Positions 1 to 9,915 of a stretch of 64,000 bases of DNA are shown here, piece after piece. The DNA comes from Impatiens glandulifera (Eukaryota > Streptophyta > Magnoliopsida > Ericales > Balsaminaceae), in contig NC_061862.1 of assembly GCF_907164915.1 (NCBI RefSeq), positions 144,158,972 through 144,222,971 on the forward strand, in the 5' to 3' direction. Position 1 is the stretch's first letter. Each line of letters begins with the position of its first letter. Below the pieces are notes generated by a model. The model searched no databases. It was given only the letters and a program-made list of their open reading frames with translations, and was not told where the DNA came from. Both the position numbers and the translations under genes were made by a program.

Positions 1-1643
1 GTCGATGAAAAGTAAGAAATAATTACTTTTACCATAAGACGATGGTTTGATCGGTCCACAGACAACGACATGAATTAATTCAAGTGACTTCATTGCTCTT
101 GATGTGCTTCATTCGGAAAGCTTTCTCTTGCATGTTTTCTTAGAAGAAATGCTTCATAAAGTTAATCTGGATGATTGATCAAATGATCCCCTTCACCATT
201 TTCTTTTCGGACATCATTTTTAGGCCACGAAATTGAGACGTCTCATCCTCATGTGTCAACACCACGTTGGATCAGTCACAGACACTTGCAAGCAATTTGG
301 CCCTTCGGTTTGAATAGGAAGAGAACATCATATTCTTCGACATTGTCACCTTCACAATTAGGTTAACGCTTTATGATCCTTCATTAATATCTGGTAGTCT
401 ATTTCCATGAGTTGCCCCAAACTCAAAATATTACTCTTTAATTTGGGGGCATAATACACATCGGAAATAAACTTGTGTGTACCGTCCTTTAACCGAATCA
501 AAATTGTACATTTACTTTCAATTTGGATTTTCGAAGCATCTCCGAACGTGATATTTCCGGTGGCCTTTTACTCAATCTCAACAAATTTCGACTTGTCGCC
601 ACACATGTGGTTACTCGCACCGTTGTCAATATACCATTGATTTTCTCCTCCAATAACTTCTTGATTTAGCGCCAACAGCAACATCGACTCCTTCATTTCT
701 TTCTCTTCTATCAGATTGACTTTACTTTCGCATCTTCGGCATACTAATAATTACGAGCATAATGACCCAATTTGTGATAATTGTAGCACTTAACACGTGA
801 CTTTTCGTATCCCTTCTCATATTCTTCACTTCTTTGTCATCGTTCGCGTCCTCTTCCTCAACCTCTCGGATTTTCTTGAGGTTTTTCATCATTTGCTCTC
901 TCGATGTCTGGATTTTTGACATGTCCTCGGCCGTCACCACGAAGATAACCTCAACCTCGATCGCGGCCTCGATGAACTACGCTCTCATTTTCGTCAAACG
1001 AATGATACTTGAAGGGCTTTCTCCAAAAGCTCCTTCTTTTATTTGTTCAGCTGTTCCTCGTGCACCCGTAATGATCCATTTAATTCGTCGATTGAGAGTA
1101 TCTCCAAATCTATGTTCTCTTTTATTGCAACCACTACATAGTCAAATCTTTGATGTATAGAACTTAAAATTTTCTTGATTACTCGAACGTCTTCTATACT
1201 TTCTCCATTTCGCTTCATCTGGTTGACGATAGATAAGATCCGCGTGAAATAGTCTGAAATAGACTATGATGCTTCCTAATGGAGAGTTTTAAACTCTCCT
1301 CCCAAAATCTGAAGACGCACCATATTTACCTTAACAACTCCTTTGTGAGAATTTTTTAGAATTTCTCATGCCTCCTTCGACGTTGAGGCATTTACTACTT
1401 TCTTAAAAACAGCATCATCTATACACTGGTGGATGATAGAAATGGCATGCTGATCCTTGATTTTTTTTTTTGAACGCTTAACGTCGCATCCTCATCAGGT
1501 TCGACAATCCCAACGATTACGATTTCCCATGCACCTTGGGAACCGAGTAACGTCTTTACTCGGATAGAACAATTATCATAGACATCATTACTCGCATACC
1601 ACTTTGCTGGAAACGTTAGTGGACAATCGACGTATTCTTTCAC
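1..1643 (-). pseudogene. Ty1/copia retrotransposon fragment (gag, protease, start of integrase), degenerate
   Basis: Read on the minus strand, the segment gives in order the N-terminal copia gag motif (YDNCSIRVKTLLGSQGAWEIV-like, about 1500-1600), the gag body in shifting frames (1000-1400), a zinc-knuckle region near 760-800, the protease active site in the peptide NQWYIDNGASNHMC (601-660), the region up to LSLGQL, and the start of integrase with [15 protein letters not shown] at 1-60. The order gag-PR-IN is that of Ty1/copia. The protease has DNGAS where active enzymes usually have D-S/T-G, a form common in this plant lineage. Frameshifts and stops are frequent, so no protein is made. Integrase core, RT and RNase H would lie beyond position 1. 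No primer-binding site (GCTCTGATACCA on this strand) is seen just above 1643, so the 5' end is lost or eroded. Confidence 0.85.
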
Positions 1644-1907
1644 AAACTCAAGATAATAAGATTAAAAAAGGGAAGAGATTTTTATTTCAGTTCATATTCT
1701 TTTCTATAAATACAGTTATTCTATTTATACTAGGAAAAAAACTCTTAAACTTTTAAACTTTCATGACTTTTAAACAATCAAAATTAATGTTAATTAAAAC
1801 ACTTATTAAACAAATTATAATAACGTCTAATTTTTAGCATTATGAGTATCAAAAAGGCTTTCTCCCAATATCTTGAAATCCCTCTCTCGTCTAAACAGTT
1901 GTAGGGG
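1644..1907. other. AT-rich spacer, possible copia 5' LTR remnant
   Basis: This lies between the copia gag start and the inverted-repeat element. It is AT-rich and contains a TATA-like stretch (tctataaatacag near 1702), as an LTR promoter might. No matching second LTR is in the window, so LTR origin is a guess. Confidence 0.25.
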
Positions 1908-2038
1908 GAAATTTGATGAAATGACCCTGAAGATAGGGTTATTTGACCTGGTGGTCACTTGAAAAAAAATTTTGCTCTCGTTGTCACTTTTATTTTTTGG
2001 GACGAAATTACTCTTTTCACGTTTCGCGAAGTGGATTA

Positions 2039-2130
2039 GGGTTTTATATAAATACTCAAATTTTTTCATTTCATTCATTTCCTTTCTCTCTCTTCTCTCT
2101 CTCTACTCTTGTTCGACGGCGGCGGTGAAG
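2039..2130 (+). promoter_or_regulatory. Promoter-like block in left arm: TATA box plus pyrimidine patch
   Basis: TATATAAATA (about 2046) is followed 30-60 bp downstream by a long CT-rich run (2080-2110) and then a GC-rich stretch beginning gttcgacggcggcgg. This is the arrangement of a plant core promoter with Y-patch and 5' UTR. The same block is present in mirror image in the right arm (about 3615-3705), so both arms would drive transcription inward. Activity is inferred from layout only. Confidence 0.45.
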
Positions 2131-2379
2131 GCTACGGCGACGGCGGCTACGGCTAGGGCGACGCCGAAAAACATCAAAGATAAGAAAACTCTAACACCCT
2201 AACCCTGAATCGATGTTCATCATACTGTTCTTATTTCTATTATCTTTATTTCAAACGATTTATGTTGTTCTTAATCAAATCCTAACCCTAAATCAATTTA
2301 ATCTGTTCTTATTGTTCATATTGGTTCATATTTATCGATGATAATATTTGCAGATTATATGGGTTCCGTTTCAGGGAAG

Positions 2380-2640
2380 ATTCATTTCGCGTTTCGTTAA
2401 GTACTTCGTGTTTCGCTAAGTACTTCGTGTTTCGCTAAGTACTTCGCGTTTTGCGAAAGCACATCGCGTTACGCAAAGTGGCACTATTGGCACGCGAAAT
2501 GGCACGGTCAGCACGCGAAGCGGCACGCGAAGCGGCACGTGAAGCGGCATCGCGCCACGCGAAGGCACATCGCGTCACGTGAAGCGACACAATGGTCACG
2601 CGAAGGGTCATCCCTTGCAGCGAAGGGCCATCCCTTGAGC
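2380..2640. repeat. GC-rich minisatellite of CGCGAAG/GGCACG motifs
   Basis: Short degenerate units such as acttcgtgtttcgctaagt (about three copies at 2400-2450) and cacgcgaagcggcacg-like units (2450-2630) follow one another inside an otherwise AT-rich region. A shorter mirror-image version sits in the right arm at 3270-3350, so the array has expanded in the left arm. No coding potential is recognised. Confidence 0.7.
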
Positions 2641-2649
2641 GTTTTGTTT

Positions 2650-3250
2650 TACCTTCTAACTCGGATTTTGTTGGCTATTTTCGTTGTTTAATGTTCTTTA
2701 CATCTTTTGATGTTGTAAGATTGTCTAAAAAGACAACTGTTTAAGGTGATTAATAATAAATCTATTGTATCTTTTTCACTAGTTTTAGTGGATGATTATC
2801 CAATTGTTGGATTATCTTAAATTTAGTTCTTTGTGACAATTATTTTTTGAGCAATTTATAAGGCCTTGTTGTTTTCAAATAATCTTAATTACTATAAGTT
2901 ATAGATTTTTAAATGAGTTTATTTGAAATTAATCTCAAATCGATTGAAATTTACACCTATAGACTATAGACTGAGACGAAACATAGTAGATAAAAGATTG
3001 ATAGAGTTGAGGATACAATGTTTTTTCATAATATTCAGTATAACCCTAAACCTATTCAAATTAAAGCCCTTAAATACAAAGTAAACATTACCAAAAGTCT
3101 CAACCATAGTTAGAAACTTAACTGATAACGCAAGACAGACAAATAGGCCTAAATATGAGCATATGACAGATTATTTAATCAAACAAAACAAATAAAATCA
3201 TTCTTCATTCAGCTGAATAAAATAGGAATCGAATTTGGTATTTTACACAA
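2650..3250. other. Loop region of the inverted-repeat element, nothing recognised
   Basis: AT-rich sequence between the two arms. No open frame of note, no known motif and no repeat seen elsewhere in the window. Confidence 0.4.
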
Positions 3251-3929
3251 ATCTAAGTACAACTTTGTTCCGCTTCGCGTAACACGACGTGCCTTCGCGT
3301 GCCGATCGTGCCGCTTCGCGTAACGCGAAGTACTTAACAAAACGCGAAGTGAATCTTTCCTGAAACAGAACTCATATGATCTGCAAATATCATCATCGAC
3401 AAATATGAACAATAAGGTGAACAAAAATATGAACCAATATGAACAATAAGGACATATTAAATTTATTTAGGGTTTGATTAAAAACAACATAAATCGTTTG
3501 AAATGAAGATAATAAAAATAAGAACAGTATGATGAACATCGATTCAGGATTAGGGTGTTAGGGTTTTTTATCTTTGATGTTTTCCGACATTGCTGTAGCC
3601 ATAGCCGTCATAGCCTTCACCGCCGTCGTCGAACAAAAGCAGAGAAAGAAGAGAGAGAAAGGAAATGAATGAAATGAAAAAAATTGAATATTTATATAAA
3701 ACTTTAATCCAGGGTAATTTCGTTCAAAAAATTAAAAGTGACCACGAGAGCAAAGAAATTTATCAAGTGACCACTAGGTTAAATAACCCTATCTCCAGGG
3801 TCATTTCGTCAAATTTCCCGTTACAAGTGTCACATTGTCGTTCACTTATTAAGAAAGTTAAAAATTCGGTTTTAGGATGAACTACCAAAAGACTGTCATA
3901 TGTGGGGATGAAATTGGGCACAAAAATGG

Positions 3930-5010
3930 TTATACCAAAAAAAAAAAAAATCATGAAAGAATTTCCAAAGGAAGGCTATGCATTAAAAATTGTGTTAAAT
4001 TGAATAAAGCTCTTATTTTCAGACATTTCCCAGTGCTTGAGAAGGTAGACTCACTTTGGGCTGGTTGAGTACATACAATACATTAAAGATTTATGAAATC
4101 TGAGACTAATACATGGACTTGCAAGTCCCTCAAAAAGGTTCTTAGATTGAAATAAAGTGTCGGAAAGATGATTCAAATTTGTTTTGGTAATGGAAAGGGA
4201 ACTCTATTTTGACATGATCCCTGGATTGAAGGTTACCCCATTTTTAAGCTGAGTTTGAAAGGCTTCGTATCAGAAGAGATTGCCAAATTGCTAAGGTGCG
4301 GGATATAAAGGATGGAGAGTGGAATAGACTTCTGATGCTAATTCCAGAAGGTGTTAGGCTTCTTGAGGAGGTTAATCGAATTAATTTCCATGAACATGAT
4401 GACTCACATTCGTGGAAAGTTGAGATTAATGGTAAGTTTAATTTAAGATGGGCTTGGAAAAGTTTACGTGTTAGGGGACAAGTTGGATTGGGCTCATTTG
4501 GTTTGGTCTTCTAAGATCCTGACATGAAATTGTTCTTTGACTTGCTTTTTGGAAAAGACTCAGAAATCAAGTTAGCAAGTATATGTCTATTCCAAGTTCC
4601 AGTTGTGTTCGTTGCTTGATTGGTGAAGAGACAATTCCACATGTTTTCGGAGAATACCCTTAAGTATCATTTGAAAAAATTTGCCACTTCCATGAGATTG
4701 AAGAATTTCCCGATGAGTAGATTCATATCAAAGAATTGGTGATTGGAAAGGCCAAAAGTGAGTCGTTCTTTGCTAACATCATCAAGGCTATTTTTGGTAT
4801 TATCATGTTTCAGATATTGACAGAAAGAAATGTAAGGATTTTTTCAAGGGCAAGAAAGGATGTTAAGCGTTATGTGGAGGAGAATTCCCACAACTCCTAA
4901 TAATTTTGGACGATTTGTTAAAATGATTTATTTACTTTTGTTCTAATTCAAAACTCATATACTTTGCTTTCTTAGTTTAAATTAATTGACAAGTCATTTT
5001 CCAAAAAAAA
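3930..5010 (+). pseudogene. LINE (L1-type) ORF2 3' fragment
   Basis: In shifting plus-strand frames the segment gives C-terminal landmarks of plant LINE reverse transcriptases: GNGKGTLF-HDPWIEGYP (about 4185-4240; compare the usual GNG-S-FW-D-W), a W-SLR-type piece (4420-4480), the zf-RVT region with VWSSKI (about 4500-4520) and a cysteine/histidine stretch (4600-4650), then the terminal helical part. It closes with a short A-run near 5003. No RT catalytic domain is present, as expected for a 5'-truncated insertion. Several stops and frameshifts make it non-functional. Confidence 0.7.
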
Positions 5011-5479
5011 TCACAAATGGGCATAATAACATTTAGGCGCTTCAAACCTTCCACAATACTGCCCGAAAGTTTAATATCAACCATCCTTCATAAATCTCAT
5101 CAAATTATCGAAAAAGACATGCAATCAGTTCCCATACAACTTTCAATCGATGGTCATGCCAGGACCGAACCTAGACAAAAGGGTTCTAATCCGAATGCAA
5201 CATACCCAATTTAGATGGGTTAAGTACTTAAGTTCAAGTTTACCTGAAAATTGCTAACTGTTAAAAGTGGCTGCATAGAAGGAGAAGAAATTCATCATAT
5301 AATTCAAAGATCAATAATCAATGGCAGTCATTCATTAAGCATAACAAACTTTTACTTTATTTCACAAATAAAAACCATACAATTTTAGCAGCAGTATTAG
5401 CAAACTAGTACAATATATTAATAGCATTGAATGATGTAAAACAACTTATAGCAATTTGGTTCAAGAAAATTGAAACAAT
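5011..5479. other. 3' flank of the bHLH gene
   Basis: AT-rich sequence downstream of the minus-strand bHLH stop codon. It probably holds the 3' UTR. No reading frame or repeat that I can support. Confidence 0.4.
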
Positions 5480-6259
5480 TTAGAGCATGTCAAGACCTAA
5501 TACCTTAGCTTCATGTTTCAACGATTTCAAGTAGCTAATAGCTTCATCTAAAACCATGACTGCATCCTTTATACTCTGACCATCAGGAATCAAACCCTGC
5601 AAAATACTTACTGTTTCGCGAATTCTTTCATTTCTCCTCAGCCTCTTTTGGCCCAACATAGAACCAGAAGGGAAAAAACTCGATTCGGCATCATCTTCAT
5701 CATCAAAATTCCTTTTCAGAACTCGCGAATCGTCAGACAGTTTAATCTTCTTGGTATAGCCAGCAGAACTTACAACCTCTTCTTCTTCTCCTTTCTCGAA
5801 CTGTTCTTGTTCAGGTGAACGACCCGTGCTAGCTTCTTCATCGTCAGAGTAAAGCAGAGCATCGATTTCTTCAGTATCCTCGTGATTATTATTATAACTG
5901 TTTCCAGAATCATCTCTAGGATCCATAACATGTTCATCATCATCAGTCAGAATGGTACCCAACAAACAGGTTCTTCTGTTATAAGAACTATTGAATTCTG
6001 GAGAAAGCAATGTTCTTCTGTAATTGCCTATTTGATCAAACACAATGAATCTCTTCTGGAAACATTCTGAAGGAGGAACTTTTGGGTTCTCACAAGACCC
6101 AATTATCTTTGAATCATAACATATCTGATCTTTCGCAGTGATAGCATTTCGGGTTAAGTTTTGTTGTCCCGGACTCAATGGTTTATACAGCATATTCAAG
6201 TTGGGTGATCCACAACCAGCAAGCTGGTAGCTAGACCAGTTTCCAAAACCCTTTTCCAT
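5480..6259 (-). CDS. SAC51-like: SAC51-like bHLH transcription factor (SAC51/SACL family)
   Basis: The product is 259 residues and intronless. An acidic, low-complexity middle (about 110-180, runs of D and E) precedes a C-terminal helix-loop-helix (about 203-255) with KRLRRNERIRETVSILQGL, then LIPDG, then DAVMVLDEAISYLKSLK. The basic region lacks the usual H-E-R DNA-contact pattern, as in the Arabidopsis SAC51 group (bHLH142-145). Known family role: SAC51 and SACL proteins limit xylem differentiation downstream of thermospermine, and their translation is set by a conserved uORF. That uORF is present upstream here (6361-6608), which strongly supports the assignment. I chose the ATG at 6259 because it is the first in this frame after the uORF stop. 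Ortholog versus paralog (SAC51, SACL1-3) cannot be settled by eye. Confidence 0.93.
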   Translation of the reverse strand: MEKGFGNWSSYQLAGCGSPNLNMLYKPLSPGQQNLTRNAITAKDQICYDSKIIGSCENPKVPPSECFQKRFIVFDQIGNYRRTLLSPEFNSSYNRRTCLLGTILTDDDEHVMDPRDDSGNSYNNNHEDTEEIDALLYSDDEEASTGRSPEQEQFEKGEEEEVVSSAGYTKKIKLSDDSRVLKRNFDDEDDAESSFFPSGSMLGQKRLRRNERIRETVSILQGLIPDGQSIKDAVMVLDEAISYLKSLKHEAKVLGLDML

Positions 6260-6360
6260 TTCAACCGATACAATCTCCTAGAACAGTCTTTCTACCGGTT
6301 CTTTAATGCGAAACAACAATAGATCTTGAATTGAAAAGAAAAAACAAATAGAAAGCTGAT

Positions 6361-6608
6361 TTATGTAACAGGTTTAAGCAATTGACGGAAATACTCTGCC
6401 TGCAAAAGAAAACCATAAACCATATAAACATTCATAAACCCTAAACTAAACAAACTCATTTGAGAAATTGATCAATTTCACTAACCTGACAATCTTGAAG
6501 AGGTTGAAAACAAGCTATAACTTTAACTATAATGGTTGTACATCCATCAATCCTATGTTCATGTCTCAATGTCTTGAATGTTGTTCTACTAGATGCTTGG
6601 CAAACCAT
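6361..6608 (-). CDS. Conserved-peptide uORF of SAC51-type mRNA, spliced, 53 codons plus stop
   Basis: Exon 1 runs 6608-6486 (41 codons, starting MVCQASSRTTFKTLRHEHRI) and exon 2 runs 6399-6361 (12 codons plus stop, ending AEYFRQLLKPVT). The intron 6485-6400 has GT and AG ends and falls between codons. The peptide matches the uORF I know from Arabidopsis SAC51, including its 53-residue length and the C-terminal half with VIACFQPLQDCQ. In that family the nascent peptide represses main-ORF translation and thermospermine relieves it. The uORF stop lies 101 bases before the main ATG. It is too short and split to be noticed as an ordinary ORF. Function is inferred from the family; the peptide and splice sites are directly visible. 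Confidence 0.93.
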
Positions 6609-6710
6609 TACTACTGCTTCCCAGTCCCTTTATATTATAAATCCACACCAAAATCTCCAAAGGAAATGATAATATAAATTCAAAGATTCAAGAGGTTTTG
6701 AACAGGAAAA

Positions 6711-6788
6711 TTACAGAATCACATGGCAGTACAAATTCAATGAGACAACTTTCCGGAAAACATCAATGGAAAGACTATACCACCACAT
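6711..6788 (-). promoter_or_regulatory. Additional upstream ORFs in the bHLH leader
   Basis: Before the conserved uORF the spliced leader contains three more upstream starts: a 25-codon uORF (6788-6711), an 8-codon uORF (6763-6737) nested within it in another frame, and a minimal start-stop AUGUGA (6724-6719). The conserved peptide uORF is therefore the fourth upstream AUG to start a frame, which is my recollection of its place in Arabidopsis SAC51 too. Confidence 0.7.
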
Positions 6789-6831
6789 GCTTGAATCTCT
6801 CTCTTTTTAACTTGTAAACCTATGAAATTCC

Positions 6832-6909
6832 CTGTAACAAAGATCAAATTTTTTTTATCAGAATCGAGAAATTGCAAGTAATTAATACAAATAAGAGATT
6901 CAATCTTAC
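6832..6909 (-). other. Leader intron of the bHLH gene
   Basis: On the minus strand cttaac|gtaagattg (donor, 6909) and tttgttacag|g (acceptor, 6832) bound a 78-base AT-rich intron within the 5' UTR. A polypyrimidine-like tract precedes the acceptor. It separates a first non-coding exon (about 6910-7015) from the uORF-bearing exon. Confidence 0.65.
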
Positions 6910-7044
6910 GTTAAGAAGCCTAATTTCTGAAGAACCCTCGATCAGATAGGATAAAGAAAGGAAACCCTAGAGAGAGATTGAAGTGTGAATGCAAATGTGA
7001 AGAAGAAGATGAGATGGCGGAAGAATGCACGGGTGGGGGAGAAA

Positions 7045-7052
7045 GATATATA
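7045..7052 (-). promoter_or_regulatory. Probable TATA box of the bHLH gene
   Basis: Minus-strand TATATATC lies about 30 bases upstream of a CT-rich stretch (cttcttcttcac, about 7000-7012) that looks like a transcription start region. The first leader exon follows. Confidence 0.5.
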
Positions 7053-7416
7053 GGTGGCAATTTGTGGGACCTACTTTTTTAGTACGCATGGGGGTGGCAA
7101 CAGATGTCTTAATTTTATTTTTATCCGGTAATTAGGGATTTATAAATATTATCTTATTATAATTTTTAAATAATATTTATATTAATTTAATAAATTGTTA
7201 AATAAAATATTAATTATATGTTTAAATAATATTTGTTTTATTTTTATAAAATATTTATATTTACTATTTTTTTTAAATAACTTACTTTTTTTTAAATAAT
7301 TTTTTAAATATCTTAAATCAAAAATTTACAAAATATAGAATAAGAAAGTTTACATTATTTATTTATTTATTTCTCAAGTCTGTTAGAGGGTGTGAAAAGT
7401 CATTTTGTCATACACT

Positions 7417-7421
<5 letters not shown>

Positions 7422-7448
<27 letters not shown>
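7422..7448. repeat. (TA)n microsatellite
   Basis: About 13 TA units. Confidence 0.95.
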
Positions 7449-7479
7449 TTTTAGCATTAGAACATGTTGTTTATTTTTT

Positions 7480-7680
7480 ACTATTCAAATTAGAGTAAGT
7501 GTGTATTTGTTTTATGTGATTAGATATTTTGTTTTAAATTTTTATAATTCAAATAATAATCTAAGTACGCGTATTTGGATCGTTTATTGTTTATATCCGT
7601 CAAATATTTTAATGATGTTTTCTTGAGTATGTGTATATCCATTTTTAATCGCAAGAAAAATAAAATTATCAAATAATTAA
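7480..7680 (+). repeat. Dispersed repeat, copy 1 (partial)
   Basis: The stretch gatattttgttt ... ataattcaaataat ... gttattgttt / gtttattgtttat ... cttgagtatgtgtat ... tcgcaag lines up, with many changes, with 36100-36270 and more loosely with 32670-32800. No TE hallmark is seen. Confidence 0.45.
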
Positions 7681-9877
7681 TTATTTCCTATCTATATATA
7701 ATTATACTTAATTTTGAAAATGTCCGAATTGTCGGGTCAAGAACTGTGGTTAATTTAGATATATATGTGAGAGTAAATGGATACTTAGGTCGGATTCTGG
7801 GTTGACCCGTCCATAAACTTAAAATTTTTAAAAATAAAATTAAAAATGTAATAAGTATGTTTTGAACTCGCAACATAACAAAACAAGTACAACTCTTTAA
7901 CCATCTACACTAATAACACTTTATAATTTAAATTCAACACCAAATTTGATAAACGCGGGATATTGTAAAAATATATTTTTATCCATGTGTATCAAACAGG
8001 GATATTCCTAGTTGTTTTAAAAATAGAGTTTTTAAAATTGGTAATCCATAAGAGGCCTTCCTATCGAGATAGTATTTCTTATTATTTTGACTTATTTATA
8101 TATAGACAGTCCGTTAACACACTATGCCAGAATATTTTTGGAAGTTGTTTATCAATCCACGTGTAATAACAATAATTTTTGGAACAAATTCTTTTGACGT
8201 CGCATGATTGATTTGTTTAATTTTCTTTACTTCACTTGTCGTTATGGAACTTAAATAAATTCGTATTTAGAGTCATTTTAAAAAAAAAAATAGAATTTTA
8301 TTTTTATTTTTTTAATTTGTTTTATTATTTAATTCACATTTAATTATTTTAATTTTTTTAGATGTTATTTTATTATTTTTAAATTAATATTTTATATGTA
8401 AGCCTCTATTTAAACTAATGAGAACTAACTTATTTCAAAAAATATATATAATAATTCATTTAATTATATATTCAAATGATTAATTAATGAAAATATATAT
8501 AAAAAAAATATTATTTAATTATAGATTTATACTTAATTTATTTTATTAAGAAAACTTGAAATAGCTTAGTTATATAAATATTTTGAAATAAACCAGAATA
8601 ATCCCTAAACAAAGAAGCCATCATTCCTTTCATTAAATTATTCAAATATCAAAATATTATTCTCTCTCTTTTATTCTTTTATATCCAACCTGAGAGTTCC
8701 TAAAATTAAAATTCAACACAAAGTTATTCATGTATTATTTAGATTTCGAACATTAAATAAGTTTTTGTTAATTTCTCAAATAATTTATTTTATTAAATTG
8801 GATTAAATTAAAAGGATTTAAACTTGATAAATTAAAAGGTTGTAAAAACATTAAAAAGAACAAAATAAGAGTAAATGATGATGAAAATTATGAAATGTTA
8901 TACTAACAAATTTCTTAGATTAAACATTTAAAAGTATAATAAAGATAAATAAAATAAAGTTAAGCTCATTATAATGTAATCCAGGTAAAAATATATATTA
9001 TGTATATAATAATGGACTTATTTAAAAAAATTATTTTTATTATATAAATAATATTCACGTGATTTTTAAGGATCACTTTTTTTTATAAGAGTTGATTTGG
9101 AATAATAATCTTATTTGATTAAAAGATTAATTATTTTGGCCAATAGTCTTGTTATTTCATATTATAAATATATATTAACTTGTAAAATTAAATATTTTGA
9201 TAGTTTAATTAATTATAATAAAAATGTTTTGGTAAAAGAATTGATCATTAGAATTGTTGATGGGAAATTGGATTATTTGAATATTAATCTAAATAATATC
9301 ATGTCAAACAAGCCTTTAACTCTATGAGTGATTTATAAATTAATTATCAATACTTTTATTTTATACTTCATTAATTAATTTTATTGTGAATAAATAGAGT
9401 ATCACTTTAATCATTATCCACCGTGCAGCCACCTTTTTTTTTTTTTTTTGTAGTAGTGCTTCATACAATATGTTGCTTTTTATTTTCTTAGTAAAAAAAG
9501 CTACTTTTGACCCTAAAGATTGGATAAAATGAAATTAAATATCACCCCCTAATCTTCTTCATGTTTCTCAAATTTAATTCAAACTCCGATTTCTAAACTC
9601 ACCAGAGACTTTAACTAATTATTGAAATTTTATGTTTAATTCTTATTAAAAAAAAATTAATATTAAAGTATAATACATTAATTACAATGAATTATTTTAT
9701 TTTTTCTATAAAATGTTTTTTTTAAATAAAATTACTTAAAATTGTGTTGACACACTTATTACAAAAAGAATAATACTAATATGTCCTATAAATTATTATT
9801 ATTATATTTATTTTTTATAATAAGTTGAGGTAAATGTAATGTATGTGCAGGATGGTTAACATCCCATGTTTAAATCA

Positions 9878-9878
9878 A

Positions 9879-9914
<36 letters not shown>
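9878..9914. repeat. (AAT)n microsatellite
   Basis: About 12 uninterrupted trinucleotide units. Confidence 0.95.

Positions 9915-9915
<1 letters not shown>

Larger units (their letters stand above)
1908..3822. mobile_element. Long-terminal-inverted-repeat element (MULE-like or foldback), non-autonomous
   Basis: Two arms of about 560 bp face each other: 1908-2465 and the reverse complement of about 3260-3822. By eye they are roughly 85-90% alike, with matching landmarks along their whole length: outer end aaatttgaNgaaatgaccct, TATATAAATA, a CT-rich tract, a GCG/ACG-rich stretch, and tcgatgttcatcatactg. The ends (gggaaatttgatgaaatgacc) resemble terminal repeats of plant Mutator-like elements. 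Flanks gttgtag (left) and gttacaag (right) could be a decayed 9-bp target duplication, but the match is poor. The 2480-3250 interior has no transposase or other recognisable coding sequence. Family assignment is therefore inference; the inverted repeat itself is directly seen. Confidence 0.7.

Noticed and set aside
834..1160. 108-codon plus-strand frame
   Set aside because: It is antisense to the gag region of a copia relic that is recognisable on the minus strand.
2200..2300. Telomere-like ccctaa motifs
   Set aside because: Only isolated ccctaaccct units occur, mirrored in the other arm; not a tandem telomeric array.
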